Assembly: GCF_947496385.1 (NCBI RefSeq) | Contig: NZ_CANMCP010000002.1 | Coordinates: 1-64,000 of the forward strand | Length of the DNA stretch: 64,000 nt | Direction of reading: 5' to 3' | Source: an uncultured Croceicoccus sp. | GTDB taxonomy: Bacteria; Pseudomonadota; Alphaproteobacteria; Sphingomonadales; Sphingomonadaceae | Shown: positions 8,269 to 16,079 of the stretch, piece after piece | Position numbering within the stretch: position 1 is the stretch's first letter | How the letters are laid out: each line of letters starts with the position of its first letter | Position numbers and translations under genes: made by a program | Notes under the pieces: generated by a model | Database searches by the model: none | What the model was told of the DNA's origin: nothing | The model's input: only the letters and a program-made list of their open reading frames with translations

Positions 8269-9078
8269 TCAGGCGACCTTGTCCTTGAGGGCTTCCATCA
8301 CAAGCTCCGCGGTGCGGGTAGCGCTGGCAGGGTTCTGGCCGGTCACCAGATTGCCATCGCGCAGTGCGAAGGGGGCAAAATCGGGGCCGCCCTCGTGCTT
8401 GCCGCCGAGTTCCTTGAGACGCGTTTCGAGGAGGAACGGCACCGCCCGATCGAGACCGACCGCGCGTTCCTCGCTGTCCGTGAAACCCGCGACACGGCGG
8501 CCGGCGACGAAGGGCGTGCCATCGGCCTTCTTCGCGGAGACCAGCCCAGCCGGCCCATGGCAGACGGCGGCGACGATCTTGCCTTCGCGGTCGAAACGTT
8601 CGACAAGGCGCGCCAGTTCGTCACTGCCAGGGTAATCGAACATGGTGCCGTGGCCGCCGGGCAGGAACAGCGCGTCGTAGCCGGCGGGATCGATGCTTGT
8701 GAATGCCGGCGTACCGGCAACCTCGGCCTTCAGGGCGTCGTCCTTCAGATAGCGCTCGACCGAAGCGTCGTTCTCGCCATCGGCGTTGACGCTGCGTTGG
8801 TCGACGGGGATGGCGCCGCCCTTGATCGAGGCCAGCGTCACTTCGGCTCCAGCATCGCGGAACGCGTAGTACGGGGTGGTAAGTTCTTCGAGCCAGACAC
8901 CCGTCGGTTCGGTGCCGGGGGTCATGCGGTCGGCGGAGGTGGCCACCATGAGAATGCGGGTCATCGTCATTTGTCCTTTTCCATTGAGGTTGGGGACACG
9001 AGCAAACGCACCCGGCACAGCCGCACCCGCCACAGAGACAGCTGTGAGAGCTTTCAGCAGTTGGCGGCGATTTTGCAT
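8269..9078 (-). CDS. Hsp31/DJ-1-like protein with Tat-type leader
   Basis: This 269-residue DJ-1/PfpI superfamily protein of the large Hsp31-like type carries the motif [14 protein letters not shown] and the nucleophile Cys163 in [10 protein letters not shown]. Hsp31/HchA relatives are described as chaperones or glyoxalase III. The N-terminus has twin arginines ([12 protein letters not shown]) before a hydrophobic stretch ending AFA, suggesting Tat export. An internal start at Met37 (MTMTRILMV) would give the usual cytosolic form, so which start is used matters. It is the first gene of the leftward unit, facing the LysR gene across about 100 nt, and lies 2 nt from the glyoxalase gene. Confidence 0.88.
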   Translation of the reverse strand: MQNRRQLLKALTAVSVAGAAVPGAFARVPNLNGKGQMTMTRILMVATSADRMTPGTEPTGVWLEELTTPYYAFRDAGAEVTLASIKGGAIPVDQRSVNADGENDASVERYLKDDALKAEVAGTPAFTSIDPAGYDALFLPGGHGTMFDYPGSDELARLVERFDREGKIVAAVCHGPAGLVSAKKADGTPFVAGRRVAGFTDSEERAVGLDRAVPFLLETRLKELGGKHEGGPDFAPFALRDGNLVTGQNPASATRTAELVMEALKDKVA

Positions 9079-9174
9079 TCGATCGTTCCTGTCGGCGACC
9101 TAGATACGCAGGGAACGACATCATGAAATCCAAAGGGAATGGCGGACGGCCATAAATCCCCTTATGGAACCGGA
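9079..9174. promoter_or_regulatory. Divergent LysR/operon control region with dyad
   Basis: The 96-nt gap between the leftward operon and the rightward LysR gene is where a LysR protein normally binds. It contains an imperfect inverted repeat, TCGTTCCTG at 9083-9091 against CAGGGAACGA at 9109-9118, differing by one inserted base. The dyad lies immediately upstream of the operon's first ATG. Calling it an operator is inference; no experimentally known site was recognised. Confidence 0.5.
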
Positions 9175-10053
9175 ATGTCCCTTCTGCAGATGCGCACCTT
9201 CGTCGAAGTCTACCGCCGTCGTTCATTGAGCGAAGCGGCCCGGGCGATCGGCATCACCCAACCGGCTGCGTCGCAGCACATCGCCTCGCTCGAAGCGCAA
9301 TTGGGCCGTCCCTTGTTTGATCGCCATCCGCGGGGTGTTCGACCAACCGCGATTGCCGACGATCTCGCGGCTTCGATCGGAAGCAGCCTCGACACGGCGG
9401 AATCGGCACTGGCCAGCGCGCGGGCCCGTTCGTCGCGCATCTCGGGCACGGTCCACATCGCCGCGCCGTCGGACCTGCTGGGAGAGATGATCGCGCCCAG
9501 ACTGGCGCCGCTGCTGGATGCGGGGCTAGACCTGCGCCTGCATATCGGCGGGCGCGAGGCGCTCTATGCCTTGCTGCTCGAAGACAAGGTGCACCTGGCT
9601 GTCACCGCCTCGCAACCCGAAGATCCGCGGTTGGCCTTCCATGCGCTGGGCGAGGAACACCTGCGCGCCGTAGCCTCTCCCTCCGTGGCCATGCGGATTG
9701 CCGAATTGCCGCCGGTCGAAGGGCTTAATCAAACAGCCCACCTCGCCTACGACCTCGACCGGCCGCTGCTGCGAACCTGGCTCCATGCAAACCAGATCGA
9801 GCTGACCAGCCAGCCCGCCTTGACCGCGCCCGATCTGAGGGTGCTACGGTCGGCATTGTGCGCGGACCTCGGCTGGACTGTACTGCCCGGCTATCTCACC
9901 CGCAGCGAACGCGCTGCCTGCACGCTGATCGAGATACCCGCGCCGATCACGGTGCCGCGCAACGCATACTACCTCGTCTGGGCACGCTCATCGCTGCGAC
10001 ACCCGCGCGTGGCCATGGCTCGGGACGCCCTGATTGCTGCACTCCGAACATAA
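9175..10053 (+). CDS. LysR-family transcriptional regulator
   Basis: This 292-residue regulator has the standard N-terminal winged helix (MRTFVEVYRRRSLSEAARAI, then ITQPAASQHIASLEAQLG at about 25-45). A LysR substrate-binding domain with VHIAAPSDLLGEMIAPRL follows. An in-frame ATG at 9139 would add 12 residues, but the family usually begins a few residues before the first helix, so 9175 is preferred. It is transcribed away from the detoxification operon and most likely controls it in response to a substrate or product. The length is normal for LysR proteins. Confidence 0.9.
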   Translation: MSLLQMRTFVEVYRRRSLSEAARAIGITQPAASQHIASLEAQLGRPLFDRHPRGVRPTAIADDLAASIGSSLDTAESALASARARSSRISGTVHIAAPSDLLGEMIAPRLAPLLDAGLDLRLHIGGREALYALLLEDKVHLAVTASQPEDPRLAFHALGEEHLRAVASPSVAMRIAELPPVEGLNQTAHLAYDLDRPLLRTWLHANQIELTSQPALTAPDLRVLRSALCADLGWTVLPGYLTRSERAACTLIEIPAPITVPRNAYYLVWARSSLRHPRVAMARDALIAALRT

Positions 10054-10198
10054 TGGTGGCCACGCCTGTTGGGCCGTGAGCGCAATGTCGGGTCTGAACC
10101 AGTTGAGCGCTGGCGAATCGAATGGCGGCTTTCGGGATCGTCGGCGACAACGCCGAACGACCGAATTGGGGGCGCAAAGCTGCCGCCCCGCCCCGCTT

Positions 10199-10771
10199 TC
10201 ACGGCACCCTACGCCCCGCACGTTTCCCCCTGCGTTTTTGCTCTCGCTCAAGATTGCGAAAGGCGGTCTGTCTCTGACGATAGCCGGTAGCCATAAGCAG
10301 GCGGATGCCGGTATCGCGGCGCCTGCGAAAGCTGTGGCGGTAATATTCGAGCGTTGCCAGCTTTCGAGGCTGGAGGTGTGCCGCCAGATCGCAGGGTGCA
10401 AGCGACAGCAGATGATCGATGGTGCCATCGATCAGCGTATCGATCTCATTGATAAGCAGGAAGTTCAGCAAAACACGTTCCATCTGCGGATGGCGCCCAA
10501 AGCCGACTTCGCTGGCCAGCATGGACAGCTCCTGCTCGATCTCGACAAGCCAGGGCGGAAGCGGCTCGGGCAAAGTGCGTTTCGAGCGAAAACCATGCTT
10601 GAATGCGTTCCTGGCCGCCTTCGCCTTGCCTTGTGGTGATGTGGGTCCTTTGCTTTTTGCGCCATTGCGGCGGCTGGCAGCCCGGGCCGCTTCGCTGCGC
10701 GCACTGGATACCGCCGGTTTAGTCGCCTCAGGCTCCTCCCCGGTGCGCGCGCTTGCTGCCGGCTCAATCAT
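10199..10771 (-). CDS. Hypothetical protein with SRRNGAKSKGP-type motif
   Basis: This protein of about 190 residues has no recognised function. The N-terminal third is low-complexity (Ala, Glu, Ser, Thr). It is followed by a basic block, ASRRNGAKSKGPTSPQGKAK, then ARNAFKHGFRSKRTLPEP. That motif recurs in many small alphaproteobacterial proteins found near phage and mobile genes and may bind nucleic acid. The C-terminal half is helical and ends in Arg-rich sequence. The start at 10771 overlaps the previous gene's end by 8 nt; an upstream in-frame start at 10810 is possible. Its coupling to the next gene and its place at the edge of the recombinase island suggest an accessory role. Confidence 0.7.
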   Translation of the reverse strand: MIEPAASARTGEEPEATKPAVSSARSEAARAASRRNGAKSKGPTSPQGKAKAARNAFKHGFRSKRTLPEPLPPWLVEIEQELSMLASEVGFGRHPQMERVLLNFLLINEIDTLIDGTIDHLLSLAPCDLAAHLQPRKLATLEYYRHSFRRRRDTGIRLLMATGYRQRQTAFRNLEREQKRRGKRAGRRVP

Positions 10772-11360
10772 AGGCTTCGTCGTCGCTGTGCGAGCCGCAA
10801 TCGTGCTCACGCAGATGTGCTTGCAGCATCCCTTCCAGATTGGCGACCCGGTCTAGATCTGCGCAGCGCGCATCGAGCCCATTGATGACAGCGTTGCGCG
10901 CATGCACGAGTTCGACGATCAGCCGGTCGAGTTCGATGAACAGCGCATGCCTCTGGGTATAGGCCATGCCGACAAGCCGCTCGAAGGCAGGACCAAACGC
11001 ATTGAGATTGCACAGGCTGATATTCTCAAGGCTTGCGACAATGTTGTGAACGACACCGCGTTCCTCGACATCGGCGCACCAGGAGCTGCCGTCTATCGCA
11101 GCATCGTCCGAGGCGGTGCGTCCCTTCTTCGCATGGGAACTCAGGGCATAGAGATGATAGCTGTGCAGGCCTGACTGAATGAGGCGCAATTGTTCGATCC
11201 GGCCCGTGAGCTTGGCAATATCGCGCAGGTACAGGCGCTGGATCAGCCCTTTGGGCTCATAGTCCTCGACAAGCTCATCATACAGATCGGTCCACAGGCC
11301 TGTGAAGCAATCGCGTTCGAAGGCTTCGCTCACAGGATCCATGGGCAACGTAGTAGTCAT
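10764..11360 (-). CDS. Hypothetical protein, helical
   Basis: This 198-residue protein was not recognised. It is rich in predicted helix (FERDCFTGLWTDLYDELVED, LIQRLYLRDIAKLTGRIEQL, FIELDRLIVELVHARNAVI), with heptad-like leucine spacing towards the C-terminus. It ends in an acidic, His-containing tail. There is no signal peptide or membrane segment. The start at 11360 is supported by GAGGG about 8 nt ahead; a longer open frame reaching 11453 lacks such support. The gene overlaps the next one by 8 nt, so the two are probably translated together. Confidence 0.7.
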   Translation of the reverse strand: MTTTLPMDPVSEAFERDCFTGLWTDLYDELVEDYEPKGLIQRLYLRDIAKLTGRIEQLRLIQSGLHSYHLYALSSHAKKGRTASDDAAIDGSSWCADVEERGVVHNIVASLENISLCNLNAFGPAFERLVGMAYTQRHALFIELDRLIVELVHARNAVINGLDARCADLDRVANLEGMLQAHLREHDCGSHSDDEAYD

Positions 11361-11877
11361 CGAAAAACCCTCGTAGATGTTTGTGGTCTTTCGAATCGTG
11401 CTGTCACGACATGTCGCATGGCACCCCTTATGTGCGGGCATCGCGATAATCATTGGCCCGGCTATCGACGCGCCAAGCCTTCTGGCTATCCGGCTACCTT
11501 ACTATCCGGCCACGCGTTCGCGGGCGGTATACGCGACGACGCGACCTGCACGACCGCAGGCTTTGCCAGATTGCGAGGCGTCCGCTCACACCTTGTGCCC
11601 CGCCCCTTGCGCCGCGCAGAACTGCAAAGAAAAAGCACGATCTGGACAAACGAACCCAGCGCCGTGCCATCACGCTGACGCCACCAGGCACGGCTCAACG
11701 CCTGCGTCTGACACGCATCCGCACGCACTCGGCAAAAGGCCCATGCTTTGCAGGGCAACGCCCTGCGGGTCCTGTGCCATCTGGCTGGCGTGATGGCGCT
11801 CTAATCAGCGCCATGCATCGTTCGAACCGCCAGATCTTATTCGCCGCGACCGCCGTGGAGCCAGATCTGGTCGCCTT
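11361..11877. other. Gene-free stretch
   Basis: About 520 bases show no convincing gene; open frames on both strands lack recognisable protein and ribosome-binding sites. The stretch holds the promoter region of the leftward hypothetical pair. It also holds a perfect 8-bp hairpin (11793-11800 with 11807-11814, 6-nt loop) without a U-run. Nothing else stands out. Confidence 0.5.
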
Positions 11878-12972
11878 TCATCCTGCCTGCATACCTGCAG
11901 TAACAAGCGCCACGGCTGTCTTCATCAAGCGCGGACTAGATGCGATGGCTTCGATCTTGTCTGTGGTAATTCCGGTAGCGCCGTAAAGCGCGCCGGCAAG
12001 CTGGCCGGTAATGGCAGCAGTGGTATCGGCATCCTCGCCAAGCTCGGCGGCCGTCAATATCGCATCGAAGAAATTGGAGGTGCGCGCCACGCACCACAGC
12101 GCCGCCTCGAGCGAATGCGCGACATAGCCTGTCGAACATATCGCATCGCGCGACTTGTCGCGCCATGACCCGGCCATGATCTCGCCGATGCGGCCTTGAT
12201 AAACGGTGCCCGTGCGTCGCTGCAGGACCGTGCTCGCAGGCGCGCCGCCGATGGCATCGGCCAGCAGATCGGCAAAGGCGACACAGGCGTCGACCGCTTC
12301 GGGTGCAGCATGCGTGGTCCGGCTCTGGCGCGCAGCGACATCGTGCAGGCGCTGCCGGTTCTGCCAATGCCGCAAGGCCACCGGCGCAAGCCGCATCAGG
12401 CTGCCGTTGCCCGCGCTTTGGGGATCGCTCGAGCCTGCCACGGGATCCCCCCTGCGCTTGAAGCGCGCCAGCGCCTGCCGCGTGGTGATGCCGATATCGA
12501 AGCAGGTGCCGGTACACGAATAGGTGCCGTTCTCATGCCAGCTGACAAAGCGCTGCATCAGGTCCGTTTCATCAAGGTCGGGATGGTGCAGCAGGCTGTC
12601 CATCAAGGCCAGGGCCATGGCGGTATCATCGGTCCATTGACCGGGTTTGAGCTGGAAAGGCCCGCCCCCTTCGATGCCCCTCAAACGCGGACGGCTATCA
12701 CGCGGCGAGAACTCCAGCGTCGTGCCCAGCGCATCGCCCACCGCCAGCCCGAGCATGGCGCCCAGCGCCCGGTCCGCAATGGCGGCGCGCGAACGCGATG
12801 GCACGGGCTCGGCAATCGCCTTCAATTGCATCACGTAGTCAAGTTGTGCCGCCGTCTCGATGGCGCCGGGCCTGACGTTACGAACCGCGACGATGGCCTC
12901 CGAAGGCTTCATGCCGAGCTCGATCAGCAGGCGGCAGGCGATCACCCCGGCCCGGCCAGGCCGCCCTTGCAA
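11878..12972 (-). CDS. ADP-ribosylglycohydrolase domain, C-terminal part of a split gene
   Basis: This frame encodes a DraG/ARH-type ADP-ribosylglycohydrolase, which removes ADP-ribose from proteins or other acceptors using two Mg ions. Family motifs are GAMLGLAVGDALGTTLEF (about 71-88), GQWTDDTAMALALMD, SAGNGSLMRLAPVAL and the metal-binding ELGEDADTTAAITGQLAG. The first 45 residues (GRAGVIACRLLIELG, ETAAQLDYVMQL) are not glycohydrolase. They are the tail of a KAP-like phosphatase whose front lies in another frame at 12942-13352. The natural product is almost certainly one protein of about 490 residues. There is no good start codon of its own: the frame opens at a TTG inside the phosphatase P-loop. 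Confidence 0.85.
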   Translation of the reverse strand: MQGRPGRAGVIACRLLIELGMKPSEAIVAVRNVRPGAIETAAQLDYVMQLKAIAEPVPSRSRAAIADRALGAMLGLAVGDALGTTLEFSPRDSRPRLRGIEGGGPFQLKPGQWTDDTAMALALMDSLLHHPDLDETDLMQRFVSWHENGTYSCTGTCFDIGITTRQALARFKRRGDPVAGSSDPQSAGNGSLMRLAPVALRHWQNRQRLHDVAARQSRTTHAAPEAVDACVAFADLLADAIGGAPASTVLQRRTGTVYQGRIGEIMAGSWRDKSRDAICSTGYVAHSLEAALWCVARTSNFFDAILTAAELGEDADTTAAITGQLAGALYGATGITTDKIEAIASSPRLMKTAVALVTAGMQAG

Positions 12973-13352
12973 TGGACCAATACGTTCGAGCCTGCGCGAA
13001 GCCGCATGCGCAGCTCTTCGCCGACGCTTTGCCAGGCCTCTTCGAAGACGGCATCGGGAATGCCGGCATCCCGGATCGGCAGATGATACCAGTTCATATG
13101 CTCATCGAGCACCGACTGGCCGATAGTCTCGACCCCCAGCCTTGCCATCTCGACATCCTCGATCAGCGTGAGCAAGGCGCCGGCATTCCATGCGGCAACC
13201 GCGTCGATGTCGACCTTGAGATCGCGGTCCCACCCGCCGGTCATGGCATCGGGCTGCTTCTTGCCCGGACAGAAGGTGAGGCCGACCTTGCCAAGATGCG
13301 GCGCGAGGCGGATCTCGGCAATCTGAAGCGGGTGGGTGAGACTGGTACGCAT
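12942..13352 (-). CDS. KAP/CDKN3-like protein phosphatase, N-terminal part of a split gene
   Basis: This is 136 residues of a dual-specificity-type protein phosphatase. It shows FCPGKKQ near 28, WDRDLKVDIDAVAAWNA, the VTLIEDVE-like strand LLTLIEDVEMARLGVE and WYHLPIRDAGIPD with the probable general acid. The catalytic loop begins VLVHCKGGL. Just after the cysteine the frame runs into LAGPG and TGA, whereas the other frame continues GRAGVIACRLL, the second half of HCxxGxxR. One missing base in a G/C run at about 12950-12965 explains this and would rejoin it to the ADP-ribosylglycohydrolase. As it stands the catalytic Arg is out of frame and the phosphatase should be inactive. Confidence 0.8.
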   Translation of the reverse strand: MRTSLTHPLQIAEIRLAPHLGKVGLTFCPGKKQPDAMTGGWDRDLKVDIDAVAAWNAGALLTLIEDVEMARLGVETIGQSVLDEHMNWYHLPIRDAGIPDAVFEEAWQSVGEELRMRLRAGSNVLVHCKGGLAGPG

Positions 13353-13674
13353 GGGAGGGTGTCCTTTGTGTTACTGCAAGGCCGTGTCATTACCGGCCGG
13401 CGTTCTGTCTTCCCTTGATCCATAGCCGACTGGTATCTTCAACAACTATCTGCTTTTGCTCGATTTTTTGTGGTCGGACCCTGTGTCGCCGGTAGCTGGC
13501 GCCCTATGGGGATCCCCTTGCAACCGCATCGAACTGTACCTGTATGGGGCATTCGCAGGCCCCGCGGCGTAGCGTCACGATTATGCTGGACAGCTGCGCG
13601 CAATCGCTATTGTCTTGGGGTCAGCAGACCTTTCCCCTGCTTGCCCCGGCTGCGCCACATCCCGGGGCTCGAGG
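13353..13674. other. Gene-free leader region
   Basis: About 320 bases lie between the divergent phosphatase/glycohydrolase and DUF2924 genes, with no convincing coding sequence. They presumably hold the promoters for both directions. A terminator-like stem follows directly at 13675. Confidence 0.5.
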
Positions 13675-13716
13675 CGGCAGGAGCAAGACACGCATAGCTT
13701 GCTCCTGCCGCTTTTT
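13675..13716 (+). terminator. Strong leader terminator or attenuator before DUF2924
   Basis: Bases 13675-13687 pair perfectly with 13698-13710 (13-bp GC-rich stem, 10-nt loop) and are followed by CTTTTTG. This is a textbook rho-independent terminator on the plus strand only. It ends one base before the GAGGAG that precedes the DUF2924 start. It would stop incoming transcription unless relieved, so it is either a transcriptional insulator of the mobile module or an attenuator. Confidence 0.7.
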
Positions 13717-13731
13717 GAGGAGACCCCTTTC

Positions 13732-14367
13732 TTGCCTGTCGCAGCATCTACGACCCCGCCTGACGCGGCGTCGCTATCTTCGTCTTTATGTTCGTCCCCA
13801 TCCCTATCCCCATCCTCATCTTCATCCCTGCCCCCCGCATCATCGCGCGCCCTGCCCTCAGCATCATCGCGCGCCCAGCCCTTCGATCTCGATGCCGAGC
13901 TTGCTGCCCTGCCCGCCATGACCCGCAAGGCGCTGCGGGCCCGGTGGACGCAGCTGACCGGCAAGCCCGCCCCCAGGCTCAGCGCCGCCATGATGCGCTT
14001 TGCGCTTGCCCATCTCTTACAGACCCAAGTTTATGGCTCGCTGTCTGTCCGCAGCGCCGAACGGCTTGGCAGGTTCGCAGCATCCGCGGGTGCCGATGCC
14101 CCAGCCCCGCCCCGCCAGCGGCTCGTGCGCGAATGGAAAGGCGTGCTGCACAGCGTCACCATCGCCTCTGACGGGACGATCCGCTGGCAAGGCAAGGACT
14201 GGCGTTCCTTGAGCGAAGTCGCCCGCGCCATTACCGGCACACGGTGGTCGGGACCGGCCTTCTTCGGTCTCAAGTCCAAAGGCAAACCCAAGGGCAAGAC
14301 CCTGCCCAACGCCCCGGCAGAGGCACAGGCAGAGCCTCAGTCAAAATCGACGCGGCACGCCGCATGA
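13732..14367 (+). CDS. DUF2924 domain-containing protein
   Basis: The protein has 211 residues if started at the TTG at 13732, chosen because GAGGAGA lies 8 nt ahead; open frame reaches back to 13615. The N-terminal 45 residues are Ser/Pro/Ala-rich low complexity encoded partly by 24-nt repeats (13837-13852 and 13861-13876). The DUF2924 domain follows: ELAALPAMTRKALRARW, the RLVREWKGVLHSVTI strand and WQGKDWRSLSEVARAITGT ending in RWSGPAFFGL. DUF2924 genes are habitually found next to large serine recombinases in alphaproteobacteria and phages, as here. A DNA-binding or directionality role is plausible but unproven. Its stop overlaps the recombinase ATG (ATGA). Confidence 0.88.
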   Translation: MPVAASTTPPDAASLSSSLCSSPSLSPSSSSSLPPASSRALPSASSRAQPFDLDAELAALPAMTRKALRARWTQLTGKPAPRLSAAMMRFALAHLLQTQVYGSLSVRSAERLGRFAASAGADAPAPPRQRLVREWKGVLHSVTIASDGTIRWQGKDWRSLSEVARAITGTRWSGPAFFGLKSKGKPKGKTLPNAPAEAQAEPQSKSTRHAA

Positions 14368-16079
14368 CGACGAATACGATGGCGACCAAACCCGTGCGCT
14401 GCGCGATCTATACGCGCAAGTCCAGCGAGGAAGGGCTCGAGCAGGGGTTCAACTCGCTCGATGCCCAGCGCGAGGCCTGTGCCGCCTATATACTGAGCCA
14501 GGCCTCCGAAGGCTGGCAGATGATCGACACGGTCTATGACGATGGTGGGATCTCGGGCGGAACGCTCGAGCGTCCGGCGCTCCAGCAATTGCTCGTCGAT
14601 GTCGCGGCCGGCAGCATCGACATCATCGTCGTCTACAAGGTCGACCGGCTGACGCGTTCGTTGCTCGATTTTGCAAGGCTGGTCGAAGCGCTCGACAAGG
14701 CGGGCACCAGCTTCGTCTCCATCACCCAGGCCTTCAACACCACCACCAGCATGGGCCGGCTCACCCTCAACATGCTGCTCTCCTTTGCCCAGTTCGAGCG
14801 TGAAGTGACCGCCGAGCGCATTCGCGACAAGGTCGCCGCCTCCAAGGCAAAAGGCATGTGGATGGGCGGCGTGCCGCCGCTGGGCTACAAGCCTCAAGGC
14901 CGCAGCCTTGCCATCGTCGAGGAACAGGCCGCCATCGTGCGCCAGATCTTTGCCGCCTATCGCAAGCTTGGCAATGTCCGCCTTGTCGAACAGCATCTGC
15001 TCGACAACGGCATCACCGTGCCGGTGCGCAAGACCGGCACGGGACGTAAGCTTGGCGGCGGCTTCTTCTCGCGCGGGCAGCTTTATGCCATCCTCAAGAA
15101 CCCGATCTATACAGGGCGCATCGTGCATCACGGCACGCTCTATCAAGGCCTGCACGATGGCATCATCGAACGCGGCCAATGGGACAAGGTCCAAAGCCAG
15201 CTTGCCGGTCATGTCCAGGGGCCACGCAGCGCCGCCCCGTCACCAGGCGAACATCTGCTGGCCCATCGCATTGTCGATGAAGCCGGCGACAGGCTGGTGG
15301 CGACCCATGCCTGCAAGGGCGCAGGCAAGGCCAGGAAGCGCTATCGCTATTATGTCAGCAAGGCATTGCAGCACGGTCAGCAGCCTGCACCATCAGCGCA
15401 ATCCATACGCCTGCCGGCCGGCGAGATTGAAAGCCTTGTCAGTACAGCGCTCGCTGATCTGTTTGCCGATCCGGTGCATCTGGCCGACCGGGCCGCGCTT
15501 GCGCTGACGCCCGCTACGCTTGCCGGGCTGGCTGTGTCCTGCAAATCTGTCCATGCGGCCCTTGTCACGGGCCGCAGCCGTCATCTCGCCACCCTGGTCA
15601 CCGAAGTCCGGATCCGCCCGGCCTCCATCACCATCGCCCTGTCGTCTGCCGCGATTGCTGCTTTGGTCGATGTGCCGCTTCTCGATGGCGCGCCTGTCCA
15701 GCTCACCATCACCAGCCATGTGCATCTCACCCGTACGGGGCGTGCCGTCCGCCTTGTCCAGGACAATGGCGCGCTCGCCGGGCACGACGGTCCCGATGTC
15801 GCGCTTCTTCGCCTCATCCTGCGTGCCCGCGAATGGTGGGATATTCTTGGTGAGGGCGACCTCGATCCCACCGCGCTGGCCGCGCGCGAAGGCGTGACCG
15901 TCTCCTATATCACCCGGGTCACCCGGCTTGCCTTTCTTGCCCCCCAGGTGATCGACGGCATTCTTGCCGGACGGCTCAAGGCCGGGATCAGTGCCAGGAC
16001 CTTGCTGGCTGCCAATGCCATCGATCCCGACTGGAACACGCAGGAGCAAACCCTGCTGGTCGCTCACGCCAGCGTGTAG
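14364..16079 (+). CDS. Large serine recombinase
   Basis: This is a 571-residue site-specific recombinase of the resolvase/invertase superfamily with an extended C-terminus. Its catalytic domain has AIYTRKSSEEG (nucleophile Ser20), DDGGISGGTLERPAL, VYKVDRLTRSLLDF and LSFAQFEREVTAERIRDK. The recombinase domain contains GVPPLGYKP and FFSRGQLYAILKNPIYTG. The zinc-ribbon region is degenerate (HACKGAGKARKRYRYY, one Cys), as in other DUF2924-linked members. The C-terminal part includes a helix-turn-helix-like ALAAREGVTVSYITRVTRLA. It is translationally coupled to DUF2924 by a 4-nt overlap, and its 3' end overlaps the convergent Nudix gene by 16 nt. It probably mobilises or once mobilised this island. 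Confidence 0.92.
   Translation: MTTNTMATKPVRCAIYTRKSSEEGLEQGFNSLDAQREACAAYILSQASEGWQMIDTVYDDGGISGGTLERPALQQLLVDVAAGSIDIIVVYKVDRLTRSLLDFARLVEALDKAGTSFVSITQAFNTTTSMGRLTLNMLLSFAQFEREVTAERIRDKVAASKAKGMWMGGVPPLGYKPQGRSLAIVEEQAAIVRQIFAAYRKLGNVRLVEQHLLDNGITVPVRKTGTGRKLGGGFFSRGQLYAILKNPIYTGRIVHHGTLYQGLHDGIIERGQWDKVQSQLAGHVQGPRSAAPSPGEHLLAHRIVDEAGDRLVATHACKGAGKARKRYRYYVSKALQHGQQPAPSAQSIRLPAGEIESLVSTALADLFADPVHLADRAALALTPATLAGLAVSCKSVHAALVTGRSRHLATLVTEVRIRPASITIALSSAAIAALVDVPLLDGAPVQLTITSHVHLTRTGRAVRLVQDNGALAGHDGPDVALLRLILRAREWWDILGEGDLDPTALAAREGVTVSYITRVTRLAFLAPQVIDGILAGRLKAGISARTLLAANAIDPDWNTQEQTLLVAHASV

Noticed and set aside
11793-11814. 8-bp hairpin as terminator of the ADP-ribosylglycohydrolase gene
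   Set aside because: The bases after the stem are GC-rich on both strands.
12950-12970. Programmed -1 frameshifting in the phosphatase/glycohydrolase gene
   Set aside because: No slippery heptamer or clear downstream pseudoknot is visible; mutation or sequence error is simpler.
13788-14171. 127-residue plus-strand frame inside the DUF2924 gene
   Set aside because: It is repetitive Pro/His/Ile and Arg-rich shadow sequence; the overlapping frame carries the DUF2924 domain.
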